DNA of 64,000 nt from Sphingobacterium paludis (GCF_004364125.1 NZ_SNZV01000002.1:310001-374000); one strand, 5' to 3'; positions 25,934 to 34,306 are shown, numbered from the stretch's first letter. Made by a program: numbers and translations. Notes: generated by a model not told the origin, from the letters alone.

Positions 25934-26006
25934 AATTTCAATCTAACTTGGTTTTTTAATTGTTCGTGCGTGCAAGCTTTATGTCCTTACCTTTCCCTAC
26001 AGATTA

Positions 26007-26693
26007 CTATCGGGCTTCTATATTCTCCGTTTCCATAATTACCTGCCCATCCAGCATACGGATAACGCGATCAGAAAACTTCGCATCATGCTCGCTGTGC
26101 GTCACCATCACGATGGTCGTGCCGGCTTCATTCAGTTCCGTTAGCAATTGCATTACTTCGTTACCGTTGCTCGAGTCAAGGTTACCCGTAGGTTCATCGG
26201 CTAAGATCAGCTTCGGATTGTTGACTACGGCACGCGCTACCGCGACACGCTGCTGCTGACCGCCCGATAGCTGCTGTGGAAAGTGGTTTCGGCGGTGCAT
26301 GATCTGCACTTTTTCCAAAACTTCCTCTACACGTCGTTTGCGTTCTGCCGCCGGAACATTCGTGTAGACCAAAGGAAGTTCCACGTTTTCAAAAACGGTA
26401 AGCTCGTCAATCAGATTGAAACTTTGGAATACAAAGCCAATGTTGTGCTTGCGCAGATCGGAACGCTTTCCTTCTTTAAATTTTGCTACTTCAATGCTGT
26501 TGAATAGGTAGCTGCCTTCATCAAGATCATCCAGTAAACCAACGATATTTAACAAGGTAGATTTACCACAGCCCGAAGGACCCATTACCGCAACAAATTC
26601 GCCTTCCTTTACGTGGATGTTGACATTGTTCAAGGCTACGGTTTCCACTTCTTCGGTGCGGTAGTATTTTTGGAGGTTTGTTATTTTGATCAT
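26007..26693 (-). CDS. ABC transporter ATPase (MacB/LolD type), the only one in the array
   Basis: A 228-residue nucleotide-binding protein that hydrolyses ATP to drive the partner permeases. All catalytic motifs are present: Walker A GPSGCGKST (38-46), Q-loop VFQSFN, signature LSGGQQQR, Walker B LILADEP, D-loop GNLDS and switch His in VTHSEHD. Length and the DEPTGNLDS sequence are typical of the MacB/LolD/FtsE class, which pairs with FtsX-type permeases. It is 13 bp downstream of the membrane-fusion gene and 73 bp upstream of permease 1. No other ATPase gene occurs in the window, so one ATPase very probably serves all ten permeases. Confidence 0.96.
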   Translation of the reverse strand: MIKITNLQKYYRTEEVETVALNNVNIHVKEGEFVAVMGPSGCGKSTLLNIVGLLDDLDEGSYLFNSIEVAKFKEGKRSDLRKHNIGFVFQSFNLIDELTVFENVELPLVYTNVPAAERKRRVEEVLEKVQIMHRRNHFPQQLSGGQQQRVAVARAVVNNPKLILADEPTGNLDSSNGNEVMQLLTELNEAGTTIVMVTHSEHDAKFSDRVIRMLDGQVIMETENIEAR

Positions 26694-26706
26694 GTTATTT
26701 AGTTAA

Positions 26707-27957
26707 TTATCTGATATTCAATTCCTGTATTTTATCGTAGGTTTCATAGCTCGACACAATGACCTTGTCGCCTGGCTGCAAGCCACTTACTACTTCATAA
26801 TATTCCGGATTTTGCCTGCCCAATTGCATATCCACCCGATAGGCTGTATTGCCATTTTTATCCAGCTTAAAGATCCAATTTCCGCCGGTTTGCTGGTAAA
26901 AGCCACCCTTGGCAAGCAGTAGCGCCTTCGTTTCATCACTTAGCGCAAGACGAATCTGTAGCGTCTGTCCGCGACGTATGCCTTTTGGTACTTCGCCGGT
27001 GAACTCCATGTCAACCTGAAAGCGACCATTGGTAACTTGCGTATATACCTTTTTAATTTTCAGCTGGTAATTCTTACCACTGATTGTAAATTCGCCAACC
27101 TGTTCGGTAAAGATTCTGCTTATGTAATGCTCATCGATTTCTGCGCGAACTTTAAATCCTGTCAACACGTCGATTTGCCCCAGACGTTCTCCCGGATTTT
27201 TGTTCTGGCCAATTTCAGCATCGAAAGACGTGAGCTGACCGTCTACCGGAGCGCGTACAATCAGATCTCCAACCTTTTGTTGCATCAGTTCCAGAGCACC
27301 TTGCGTGCGTTTGTAAGTCTCCCGATCTTGATAGGCTTTTTGGCTCGAAGAAATAGAATCCTGCCGCAAGATTTGTTTCGTCAGGCTTACCCGTTCTTTT
27401 TGGTAATTGTATTCATTCAACGACTTTTGGTACTCTTGGCTCCCAATAGCCTTTTCATTGTACAATTTCTGGTTCAGTTTGTAAATGCGCTCCGCTTCCC
27501 GATAGGCTTGTTCCACATCAGCCATTTGATTTCGGTTGTTGATCGATACCTGCTCGGCGTTGGTACGGGCAATTTGCGTTTGCGTAAGTAAGTTCAATAC
27601 TTGTGTCTCTTGTTGAACCAGGCTCAGTTCCTGATCTGTATTTGAAAGGCGCATAATCGCGTCGCCTTTTCTTAATACCGCGCCGTCTTCTACATATTTT
27701 TCTTCTACACGGCCACCAACTGACGCATCTAAATAAATGCTACTGATGGGGAGTACAGTTCCATTGATCGGGATAAACTCTTGAAATGTTCCTTCTTTTA
27801 TTTCCACAATACTGATGCGGTCTGCTTCAACATTGAGCTTGCTATTCCCACTAGTGAAGTAGTAACTCGCACCTATTAAACCCACAATACCCAATACACC
27901 CGTCAGGGTTAAGATACGTTTCGTATTCCATCGCTTCTGTTCTATCGGTCTATCCAT
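26707..27957 (-). CDS. HlyD/MacA-type periplasmic membrane-fusion protein
   Basis: A 416-residue adaptor with one N-terminal membrane anchor (about 15-36), a first biotinyl-lipoyl half (ASVGGRVEEKYVEDG, about 79-93), a long alpha-helical hairpin rich in Gln and Glu (about 115-230), the second lipoyl half (DLIVRAPVDGQLTSF, about 238-252) and beta-barrel domains to the end. It would bridge the inner-membrane transporter to the TolC-like channel encoded divergently at 28435. It leads the operon with the ATPase and permeases; the upstream region carries paired activator sites and a TGGCAC -24 element (28019-28123). Two adaptor-type genes are not seen; this single one apparently serves the whole array. 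Confidence 0.95.
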   Translation of the reverse strand: MDRPIEQKRWNTKRILTLTGVLGIVGLIGASYYFTSGNSKLNVEADRISIVEIKEGTFQEFIPINGTVLPISSIYLDASVGGRVEEKYVEDGAVLRKGDAIMRLSNTDQELSLVQQETQVLNLLTQTQIARTNAEQVSINNRNQMADVEQAYREAERIYKLNQKLYNEKAIGSQEYQKSLNEYNYQKERVSLTKQILRQDSISSSQKAYQDRETYKRTQGALELMQQKVGDLIVRAPVDGQLTSFDAEIGQNKNPGERLGQIDVLTGFKVRAEIDEHYISRIFTEQVGEFTISGKNYQLKIKKVYTQVTNGRFQVDMEFTGEVPKGIRRGQTLQIRLALSDETKALLLAKGGFYQQTGGNWIFKLDKNGNTAYRVDMQLGRQNPEYYEVVSGLQPGDKVIVSSYETYDKIQELNIR

Positions 27958-28018
27958 TAAAAATTAAGGTCAAAATGTATAAAATTGCGTGTTTCTAAAA
28001 GCACGCTCATAATCATCC

Positions 28019-28033
28019 TATAAAGATGTGCCA
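28019..28033 (-). promoter_or_regulatory. Putative sigma-54 promoter of the hlyD-ATPase-permease operon
   Basis: On the minus strand the sequence reads TGGCACATCTTTATA. The -24 box TGGCAC is perfect; the -12 box (TATA for TTGC) is poor. What supports it is position: the -24 T (28033) is 53 bp from the nearer palindrome, exactly as at the other two promoters. A start near 28007 would give a leader of about 50 nt. Confidence 0.5.
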
Positions 28034-28085
28034 GTTTTTTAACTAACTGTATTTTAGTTGTTTACTGTCATGCTGGTTGTGTATG

Positions 28086-28123
28086 TGTTCGTAATCGGAC
28101 AGGTGGTTGTTCGGTCGTGGACA
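28086..28123 (-). promoter_or_regulatory. Paired activator sites (UAS) for the hlyD-like promoter
   Basis: TGTTCG-TAAT-CGGACA (28086-28101) and TGTTCG-GTCG-TGGACA (28108-28123), starts 22 bp apart. These are the same palindromes as before permease 7 and before tolC. Confidence 0.7.
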
Positions 28124-28309
28124 GATGATTCACCAGCTGTTTGGTATACGGCAACGCGGTAAATGGGCTATTTGACGAATTATAGACAGGCCTTTTATAG
28201 TTATCTGGCTATTTTTTGCAAACCGTATGGCATATGTTCATCTCGCTATCAATAGGATCGGGGTTTTTCTTACGGAATTAGATGGGTACGAGTGGAGCTA
28301 TCGAACATA

Positions 28310-28346
28310 TGTCCAAGCGCGTACACCCGTTGTTCGTAATCGAACA
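28310..28346 (+). promoter_or_regulatory. Paired activator sites (UAS) for the tolC-like promoter
   Basis: The nearer site, TGTTCG-TAAT-CGAACA (28331-28346), is a perfect palindrome. The farther one, TGTCCA-AGCG-CGTACA (28310-28325), starts 21 bp upstream and matches 9 of 12 positions. A further right half-site lies at 28302-28307. Confidence 0.68.
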
Positions 28347-28398
28347 GTCGTACCTTAGCTCAGTTTGCATGATGTTGTTTATGAATAGTTTACGTTTT

Positions 28399-28413
28399 TG
28401 GCACGCCCTGTGT
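28399..28413 (+). promoter_or_regulatory. Putative sigma-54 promoter of the tolC-regulator-kinase operon
   Basis: Reads TGGCACGCCCTGTGT: a perfect TGGCACG -24 box, but GTGT in place of TTGC at -12. The -24 T is 53 bp from the palindrome edge at 28346. The predicted start (about 28425) leaves only about 10 nt before the ATG, which is tight, so the true -12 position is uncertain. Confidence 0.5.
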
Positions 28414-28434
28414 TGATCGCTGGAAAAGGTTTTG

Positions 28435-29757
28435 ATGAAAAATAATTTACGATATATCGTTTTATCATTGATTTGTGTTGTGCATTATGCTGCAATGGGA
28501 CAATCTGAAGACAGGATGTCTTTGGCTTCATGCGTATCGCTTGCCATAAAGAACAACCCGAATCTAAAGCGCTCGGAATTGGAACTGTCTCGCAATGAGG
28601 TGAATTACAGGCAGGCTCGGTACAATCGTTTACCAACGTTAAACGGTAATGTAAGTCATAGCTACAGCGAGGGGCGGAGCATCAACAGTACAACAAACCA
28701 ATTTGTGGATAACAATCTCTTTATCGGCGGACAGTCCCTGTCGTTAACGATGCCTGTATTCAATGGCTTTCGAGTGCTGCATGATATCCGGAGTAAAGCC
28801 AGCGCGCGGGAGGCTGGAAAATTTGAATTTGAGAGTGCCATTAATGAGTTGCGGCTGGATGTCATTGAAGCGTATATCTTGGTGCTGACATCTCGTGATA
28901 TGTTGCAGCAGGCAGAAAACCAGCTAGCGGTAACAGAGGAAAGCCTGCATAGAGCCGGCGTTATGCAGCGCGAGGGCGCTATCAATCCAGGTGATTTTTA
29001 CGATCTGGAGGGACAGGCGGCTACAGAACGAAATATTGTCGAAACGACAAAGCAAGATTTATACACGTATGAGGCGCGGCTAGCCGGATTAATGTATATA
29101 CCTCGGGATGAGCTATCGGAACTTGATCCTTTACCAATGCCCTCTGAAGCAACATCGCTGTCCAATGCTGCTCTCTATGAGCAGGCCCTTCTCGTGCTTC
29201 CAGATTTCAAAGGTTTTAACAAGCGAATCGACGAAGCGGAGCACAATGTCAAGGTTGCTAAATCAGCGTTTTATCCTTCGCTGCTATTCAGTGCCAATAT
29301 TCAAGCACCCTACTCCAGTGTGGATGCTCTAGGCTATAACTATTGGCAACAGATTCGGAACTACCCATCAAAAGGTGTTTCGCTGACGCTTCAAATTCCC
29401 ATTTTTAACCAAATGATCGTACGCAGCCAAGTAAAGCTGGCAAAAATAAATCTGCAGCAAGCGCAATGGGATAAAAAAGTGCGGGAAAATTTCGTTCGTG
29501 AGGAGACCGCAAAAACCGTTTTCAATCTTTCGACGCTGAAACAGAACGTCGGAAATTTAAAACAGCAGGAGCGCAGCTATGAGGAAGCCTTTCGCATTGC
29601 CCAAGTACATTTTGATGCGGGCAATAGCAATTCGGTTTTGTTTCTCACGGCAAAGACAAAGTTGGACAACACACGAAACCAATTACTAATCAAGCAATAC
29701 GAGTGGTTGTTCCAGAAATATATAAATGATTATTATTCGGGAATATTAGAATTGTAA
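28435..29757 (+). CDS. TolC-family outer-membrane efflux channel
   Basis: The protein is 440 residues from the ATG at 28435; a TTG one codon upstream is in frame but unlikely, and AAAAGG at 28424-28429 is a suitable ribosome site. A signal peptide covers about residues 1-22 (LRYIVLSLICVVHYAAMGQ), followed by two OEP repeats (about 30-215 and 230-425) with the long amphipathic helices expected of the trimeric channel-tunnel. Markers include SLASCVSLAIKNNPNLKRSE and VSLTLQIPIFNQMI. It probably forms the outer-membrane exit for the hlyD-ATPase-permease machinery, whose genes start in the opposite direction. It is co-transcribed with the regulator (15-bp gap) and kinase. Confidence 0.95.
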   Translation: MKNNLRYIVLSLICVVHYAAMGQSEDRMSLASCVSLAIKNNPNLKRSELELSRNEVNYRQARYNRLPTLNGNVSHSYSEGRSINSTTNQFVDNNLFIGGQSLSLTMPVFNGFRVLHDIRSKASAREAGKFEFESAINELRLDVIEAYILVLTSRDMLQQAENQLAVTEESLHRAGVMQREGAINPGDFYDLEGQAATERNIVETTKQDLYTYEARLAGLMYIPRDELSELDPLPMPSEATSLSNAALYEQALLVLPDFKGFNKRIDEAEHNVKVAKSAFYPSLLFSANIQAPYSSVDALGYNYWQQIRNYPSKGVSLTLQIPIFNQMIVRSQVKLAKINLQQAQWDKKVRENFVREETAKTVFNLSTLKQNVGNLKQQERSYEEAFRIAQVHFDAGNSNSVLFLTAKTKLDNTRNQLLIKQYEWLFQKYINDYYSGILEL

Positions 29758-29772
29758 GTATCTTAGTGCCTC

Positions 29773-31137
29773 ATGAAGAAAGCCACCATATTAATCGTTG
29801 ATGACGACCAAGATCTGTTGACCGCTGTGCGTATATTGCTAAAGCCCAAGGTCAAGCAGGTCCTTGTGGAGAAGAACCCTGAAAATCTGATGCACATCCT
29901 CGGGCGGGAGGCCGTCGATGTCGTGTTATTGGATATGAACTTCAAAAGTGCGATCAATACCGGTAATGAAGGCTTGTATTGGCTCGGTAAAATAAAAAGC
30001 AACTATCCGCATATTCAGGTAGTCATGATAACGGCCTATGGTGCCGTGGACCTTGCTGTACGCTCATTAAAACAAGGGGCTTCGGACTTTATCGTGAAAC
30101 CTTGGCAAAATGAATTATTGTTACAAACACTGCATACCGTTTCTGAGGAAGGGAAAGACCGTACCGTGAGCAAAACCAGCATGCAGAAACCAAAGGATGA
30201 GAACGATATCGTGGGAAAATCTTCTGTTATGGAAGACCTGCAATACAAGATAGATAAGGTGGCGCCAACAGAGGCTAATATCTTGATTCTGGGCGAAAAC
30301 GGAACAGGTAAAGACCTTATTGCGCAGGCGCTTCATAAACGCTCACTGCGTACCAAAGGCCCCTATATAAAGGTGGATGTAGGTGCGTTGACCGACACCT
30401 TGTTTGAAAGCGAACTTTTTGGTTATAAAAAAGGAGCCTTTACCGACGCGCGCGAAGATCGACAAGGACGATTTGAAGCCGCCAATGGCGGGACACTATT
30501 TCTGGACGAGATTGGCAACATCGCCTTACAACAACAAGCAAAACTACTGAGTGTGTTGCAAAACAGACAGGTGATGCCACTCGGATCCTACCAAGGAATT
30601 CCTGTCGATATTCGTTTGTTAAGCGCTACCAATGTGCCCCTCAAGACGCTGGCTGATGAGAGCAAGTTTCGTAAAGACTTAATCTATCGTATCAATACGG
30701 TTGAAATTCAGGTACCTCCATTGCGCGATCGTGGTGAGGATATCGTGCTACTCGCCAATCACTTCCTGGATTTCTACAGCAAAAAATACCACAAGAATAT
30801 AGAGGGATTAGAAAAGGAGGCTCTTCAAAAATTAAAATCTTACCACTTCCCTGGCAACGTTAGGGAACTGCAATACAGCTTGGAAAGAGCCGTCATTATG
30901 GCTGAAGAGAAAAGCATTCGTGATGTTGATATTTTATTTTCACCGATTGAGCAAGAGCAGTTGGCCGATAGTGGGTTTGTACAGCCCACCCTCTCTAACC
31001 AGAGCCTCGAGGAAATGGAGCGCAAGGCCATTAAATCCGCTATCGACCGGTATAGCGGCAACATCAGCAAAGCAGCGCGTGAACTTGGATTGACAAGGGC
31101 AGCCTTGTATCGGCGGATGGAGAAATATGATATTTAA
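29773..31137 (+). CDS. NtrC-family sigma-54-dependent response regulator
   Basis: A 454-residue transcription activator. Receiver domain 1-125: acidic pocket VDDD (9-12), phospho-acceptor Asp54 in LLDMNF, then MITAYG and FIVKPW. AAA+ domain about 150-390: Walker A GENGTGKD, Walker B LFLDEIGN, arginine-finger region. The sigma-54-contact loop is GAFTDA, not the classic GAFTGA. A Fis-type helix-turn-helix at the end (SGNISKAARELGLTRAALYRR) would bind the TGTTCG-N4-CGAACA palindromes found at three promoters of this system. It sits between tolC and the kinase (2 bp to the kinase start), so it probably autoregulates. rpoN itself is not in the window. Confidence 0.95.
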   Translation: MKKATILIVDDDQDLLTAVRILLKPKVKQVLVEKNPENLMHILGREAVDVVLLDMNFKSAINTGNEGLYWLGKIKSNYPHIQVVMITAYGAVDLAVRSLKQGASDFIVKPWQNELLLQTLHTVSEEGKDRTVSKTSMQKPKDENDIVGKSSVMEDLQYKIDKVAPTEANILILGENGTGKDLIAQALHKRSLRTKGPYIKVDVGALTDTLFESELFGYKKGAFTDAREDRQGRFEAANGGTLFLDEIGNIALQQQAKLLSVLQNRQVMPLGSYQGIPVDIRLLSATNVPLKTLADESKFRKDLIYRINTVEIQVPPLRDRGEDIVLLANHFLDFYSKKYHKNIEGLEKEALQKLKSYHFPGNVRELQYSLERAVIMAEEKSIRDVDILFSPIEQEQLADSGFVQPTLSNQSLEEMERKAIKSAIDRYSGNISKAARELGLTRAALYRRMEKYDI

Positions 31138-31139
31138 GT

Positions 31140-32465
31140 ATGACTAAGTCTAGCGTCTACTTTTTTCTCAAAACTACAGTCATTGCCCTAGCCGCAGTAG
31201 CCATTGCTTACGTGCTGTTTCTCCAGTTTTATTTGTATGCATCGGCGCTTTTTGTCCTGTTTTTGCTTGTGGTTTATCGCTGGCTCGGCGCAGAGCGAAA
31301 ATTGGTGAGCCATGTTGTTGACTTTTCAGAAGCTGTCCGCTATCGAGACTTCACACGCCGGTTTGCCGTTAAAAAGCCCAATACGGTGGAAGGCCAATTA
31401 TTTTTGGCTTTCAATAACATCAATCAGGTTTATAAGCAAATCAGCATCGACAAAGAAATCCAACATCAATATCTGAATAAAGTGATCAATATGCTGGATT
31501 CTGCTATTCTTTTCTATCAAGCAGATACCGGGAAAGTGATATGGATTAATGATGCGTTTAAACAGCTGTTCGAGACACCCCACTTGGGAAATCTTCGAGG
31601 CTTAATCAAGCGTCACGAAGAGTTGTATGAGAAAACCGTCCATATGACACTTGGTGCGCAGCAAATGGAAACGGTCAGTTCGGCGGTGGGTAAGATTAAG
31701 CTGTTGATGCACGGGTCGGAGTTCGAAACGCAGGATGGTAAATTTCGGATCGTGGTCTATCAAAATATTAATGAAGCAATTGATGCCACAGAAACGAAGG
31801 CTTGGCAAAAACTTTTGCGTGTATTGACCCACGAGATTATGAATTCCATCGCACCCATTAGCTCATTGGCCGAAACATTACACGATCGCTTAGAACACGG
31901 ATACACGGAAGATGACATCGATGATCTGAAAGTCGGCATATACACCATTAAGCGACGCAGCGAAGGGCTGTTGCAGTTTGCGAAGAGCTATCGCCTTATT
32001 AACCGCGTGGATGAACCAAACTTGGAAGAAATCCAATTGAAAGTGCTTTTTGAAAATATTTACCAGTTGTTGGAGCCTACACTGCTTCAAAAAAATATCG
32101 ATCTGGATATTATATTAAAAGACCGCCGCTTGGTATTAAGGGCAGATATCAACCTGCTGGAGCAAGCGCTGATAAACCTTCTGCTCAATGCGATCGAAGC
32201 AGTCAAAGATGCCGAGCAACCCTATATTAGCATTGCTGGACTACAACGGGATGGGTTTACCGTGATACGCGTTCAGGACAATGGCTGTGGCATGCCGGCG
32301 GACATCCAAGAGCAAATCTTTACGCCTTTCTTTACCACGAAAAAATCGGGCAGTGGCGTAGGATTAACGCTAAGTAAGCAGATTATGCTTCTGCACAAGG
32401 GAAACCTGTTCGTCGAAAGCAAGGAAGGGGAGGGTAGCGCTTTTATATTGCAGTTCCAATCGTAG
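31140..32465 (+). CDS. Sensor histidine kinase, partner of the NtrC-type regulator
   Basis: A 441-residue kinase. Two closely spaced N-terminal membrane helices (about 8-48) leave almost no periplasmic loop, so it probably senses from within the membrane or the cytoplasm. A PAS-like segment follows (about 110-220, LDSAILFYQADTGKVIWIND). The phospho-acceptor is His231 in LTHEIMNSIAP. The ATPase domain has the N box (LINLLLNAIEAV), G1 (VQDNGCGMP) and G2 (SGSGVGLTLSKQ). The sequence supports a membrane-embedded stress sensor in the style of other short-loop kinases that watch ABC exporters, but the signal is unknown. It starts 2 bp after the regulator stop, so the two are translationally close. 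Confidence 0.95.
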   Translation: MTKSSVYFFLKTTVIALAAVAIAYVLFLQFYLYASALFVLFLLVVYRWLGAERKLVSHVVDFSEAVRYRDFTRRFAVKKPNTVEGQLFLAFNNINQVYKQISIDKEIQHQYLNKVINMLDSAILFYQADTGKVIWINDAFKQLFETPHLGNLRGLIKRHEELYEKTVHMTLGAQQMETVSSAVGKIKLLMHGSEFETQDGKFRIVVYQNINEAIDATETKAWQKLLRVLTHEIMNSIAPISSLAETLHDRLEHGYTEDDIDDLKVGIYTIKRRSEGLLQFAKSYRLINRVDEPNLEEIQLKVLFENIYQLLEPTLLQKNIDLDIILKDRRLVLRADINLLEQALINLLLNAIEAVKDAEQPYISIAGLQRDGFTVIRVQDNGCGMPADIQEQIFTPFFTTKKSGSGVGLTLSKQIMLLHKGNLFVESKEGEGSAFILQFQS

Positions 32466-32493
32466 CGTGCAAAAAATACGTTATTTTTGTTTG

Positions 32494-32970
32494 ATGCAGT
32501 ACTACGTGGATCTCGTCAAGCATTTCATTATCGCTAATAGCCGGCATGGAACCCATTCGCCATTCGTGTATGGACTAGCAGATCAAGTGATCTACAAAAA
32601 AGCAAATCTCGGGTCTGTGGCCGTTTCATTTCCCTCGTCGTTTTCATGGCGGTACCGAAAGCTACTGGGCGCTATGCTTTCTCATATGGGGGTTAACACA
32701 TTAACGACGCTATATTCCGAGCAGCCCGGGGCTGCGATTTGGATCGATCCTAGGCATGATCCAATGGCCAATTTGTTTGATCTGTTAGAGGCGGGAAAGA
32801 TTATCATTGTTCATGAACCTTATCGATCGAAACAGCTTTGGAATCAATGGAACGCTGATCCACGTGTGATTGTTAGTATAGACCTGTTTCATGTTGGCTT
32901 GCTCTTGCAACGAGACGGGCAGCGCAAAGAAAACTTTCTACTGCGCTATCCTTATTGGAATGACAAATAG
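32494..32970 (+). CDS. Shortened SAM-methyltransferase-like protein of Bacteroidota
   Basis: A 158-residue protein from the ATG at 32494; a GTG at 32467, one base after the kinase stop, is the alternative start. The start (FIIANSRHGTHSPFVY) and the end (VIVSIDLFHVGLLLQRDG, then ENFLLRYPY) match, from memory, a common Bacteroidota family of about 220-250 residues annotated as class I methyltransferases. The middle, where that family has its Gly-rich SAM-binding loop and acidic motif, is only about 85 residues here and shows no E-x-G-x-x-x-G pattern. It may be a degenerate, non-catalytic relative. It follows the kinase, but a TATTTTTG -7-like box at 32482-32489 could give it its own transcript. 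Confidence 0.6.
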   Translation: MQYYVDLVKHFIIANSRHGTHSPFVYGLADQVIYKKANLGSVAVSFPSSFSWRYRKLLGAMLSHMGVNTLTTLYSEQPGAAIWIDPRHDPMANLFDLLEAGKIIIVHEPYRSKQLWNQWNADPRVIVSIDLFHVGLLLQRDGQRKENFLLRYPYWNDK

Positions 32971-33101
32971 CGGATCTGCACAAAATCGCCGTTGAATGCT
33001 GCGTGCCCCAACTCACGGGTTTTGATGTCTAGATAGCTATGCGAACGAATAAAAAAATGAATCCAACGGGGTTCACGAAGTATAACGACAATATGCTCCA
33101 T
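32952..33101 (-). CDS. Possible 49-residue small ORF, unrecognised
   Basis: The frame starts with ATG at 33099-33101 and ends with TAA at 32952-32954. It overlaps the 3' end of the convergent methyltransferase-like gene by 19 bp. It is preceded by GGATTAAGG, a possible ribosome site. The product would be basic and aromatic (MEHIVVILREPRWIHFFIRS at its start). It lies just downstream of the Omp85-like gene on the same strand. I recognise no family, and a chance ORF is quite possible. Confidence 0.25.
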   Translation of the reverse strand: MEHIVVILREPRWIHFFIRSHSYLDIKTRELGHAAFNGDFVQIRYLSFQ

Positions 33102-33145
33102 GACCTTAATCCCCACTGGGGTCGTATAGCGGAAACAACCATTGA

Positions 33146-34306
33146 TTAAAACGCTTCACTGATACTGAGATAAAATCCCGACTGCCTTTTTTCACCAGGT
33201 CTTTGCTCGCCAAAGGCATAGTCAAAACGAACCGTGCTATTGTGTTCCAGACTAAAGAAGTAGCGTATGCCCCCGCCGAAACTAGGAACAAGACGCAGCG
33301 CATGCTGCGACGAAAAGGTGCTGCCTGTACCGGCAAATCCCACCACACCAAATCTCGGCATAAACCGATAACGAAGCTCGGCTTGGGCTGTAGCATAATT
33401 CTTATCCTTATACCGACCCAGGTAGTATCCGCGCATGGTCATGTCGCCACCCAAATCCCGATAAGCATAGAATGGTACATTTTTACCATAGGTGCCCCTA
33501 TACATCACTTGTGCAGCGAGCGTAAGGGGCTTCGCGATCTGCCTGAATCCACGTAGGTCGACTTCGACCTCGCTTCCGACGAAGTTATCTTTTCCAAAGA
33601 AATTTGGTGCATAGTCATATTTAAAACGGGCATAGAGGCCGTCCGTCGTGTATGTTGTATTATTTCGGGTGTCATAAAGCGAGGATACACCTAAGGCCAG
33701 ATATTGCCCCCCTAACTTTCCAATCACATTATCTTGGTCAAAAATCCCGCCCGCTTCGCGATCGTCAAACCTAAAATGTTCGTAATTTAGATTGACACCA
33801 GCATAGAGGTTCGGAAAAATATTCTTTTCTACATCTACTTTGGCCCGAATAAGCTTTTGACCGATAAAATCTTCATCGGCAAGCCACGTATCAGAACCTA
33901 GTCCGTAAAAATTGAACGGCCAATCGCGGTACCGAAGTTCAGAAAGGATGTGGTATTCGTTGCCTTTCGTCCAGATATCCGAAGTAAGCTTAACATTTTT
34001 TTGTTTTTCGGTGGTTAACGTACCGATCAAGGTGATGTTTGAGGTGCGACTATTCAGATCAGATTTGTCCAAATAAAAATTATACGTACCGGCTATTCCA
34101 TATTCGAAACCCGACTCTTGGGCATAGCCTACGGCTGGAAGGACGATTAAGCTACCCCCCCTGGTAGAATCCGTTTCCGACGAAAGGAACTTTTTTATAA
34201 TTTTTTTTACCAGATTATTCTCTTGTGCAGTGGAGGGAGCAGGCATAAATGAAGAGCAAAACAGCGTGAAAAGTAGTATGTTTTTAAAAGTGAATGTTAA
34301 TTTCAT
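33146..34306 (-). CDS. Omp85/BamA-type outer-membrane beta-barrel protein
   Basis: A 386-residue protein with a signal peptide (about 1-27, cut near STAQ), a short linker and then a barrel of alternating strands to the C-terminal Phe (FYLSISEAF), the usual BAM-recognised end. The loop motif MRGYY (about 280-290) matches the V/M-R-G-F/Y motif of the bacterial surface antigen family, and FGGGIRYFFSLEHNSTVRFDYAFGE matches the last strands of that barrel. No POTRA domains precede it, so it is a barrel-only relative (16 strands expected), not BamA itself. Its function is unknown. It is transcribed away from the tRNA operon. Confidence 0.85.
   Translation of the reverse strand: MKLTFTFKNILLFTLFCSSFMPAPSTAQENNLVKKIIKKFLSSETDSTRGGSLIVLPAVGYAQESGFEYGIAGTYNFYLDKSDLNSRTSNITLIGTLTTEKQKNVKLTSDIWTKGNEYHILSELRYRDWPFNFYGLGSDTWLADEDFIGQKLIRAKVDVEKNIFPNLYAGVNLNYEHFRFDDREAGGIFDQDNVIGKLGGQYLALGVSSLYDTRNNTTYTTDGLYARFKYDYAPNFFGKDNFVGSEVEVDLRGFRQIAKPLTLAAQVMYRGTYGKNVPFYAYRDLGGDMTMRGYYLGRYKDKNYATAQAELRYRFMPRFGVVGFAGTGSTFSSQHALRLVPSFGGGIRYFFSLEHNSTVRFDYAFGEQRPGEKRQSGFYLSISEAF

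Larger units (their letters stand above)
27958..28434. promoter_or_regulatory. Divergent regulatory region between the hlyD-like and tolC-like genes
   Basis: A 477-bp gap with no coding ORF. Toward the minus-strand operon it holds a -24 element (28028-28033) and a palindrome pair (28086-28123). Toward tolC it holds a palindrome pair (28310-28346), an extra half-site CTATCGAACA (28298-28307) and a -24 element (28399-28404). The middle 180 bp or so show nothing I can name. Confidence 0.75.
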
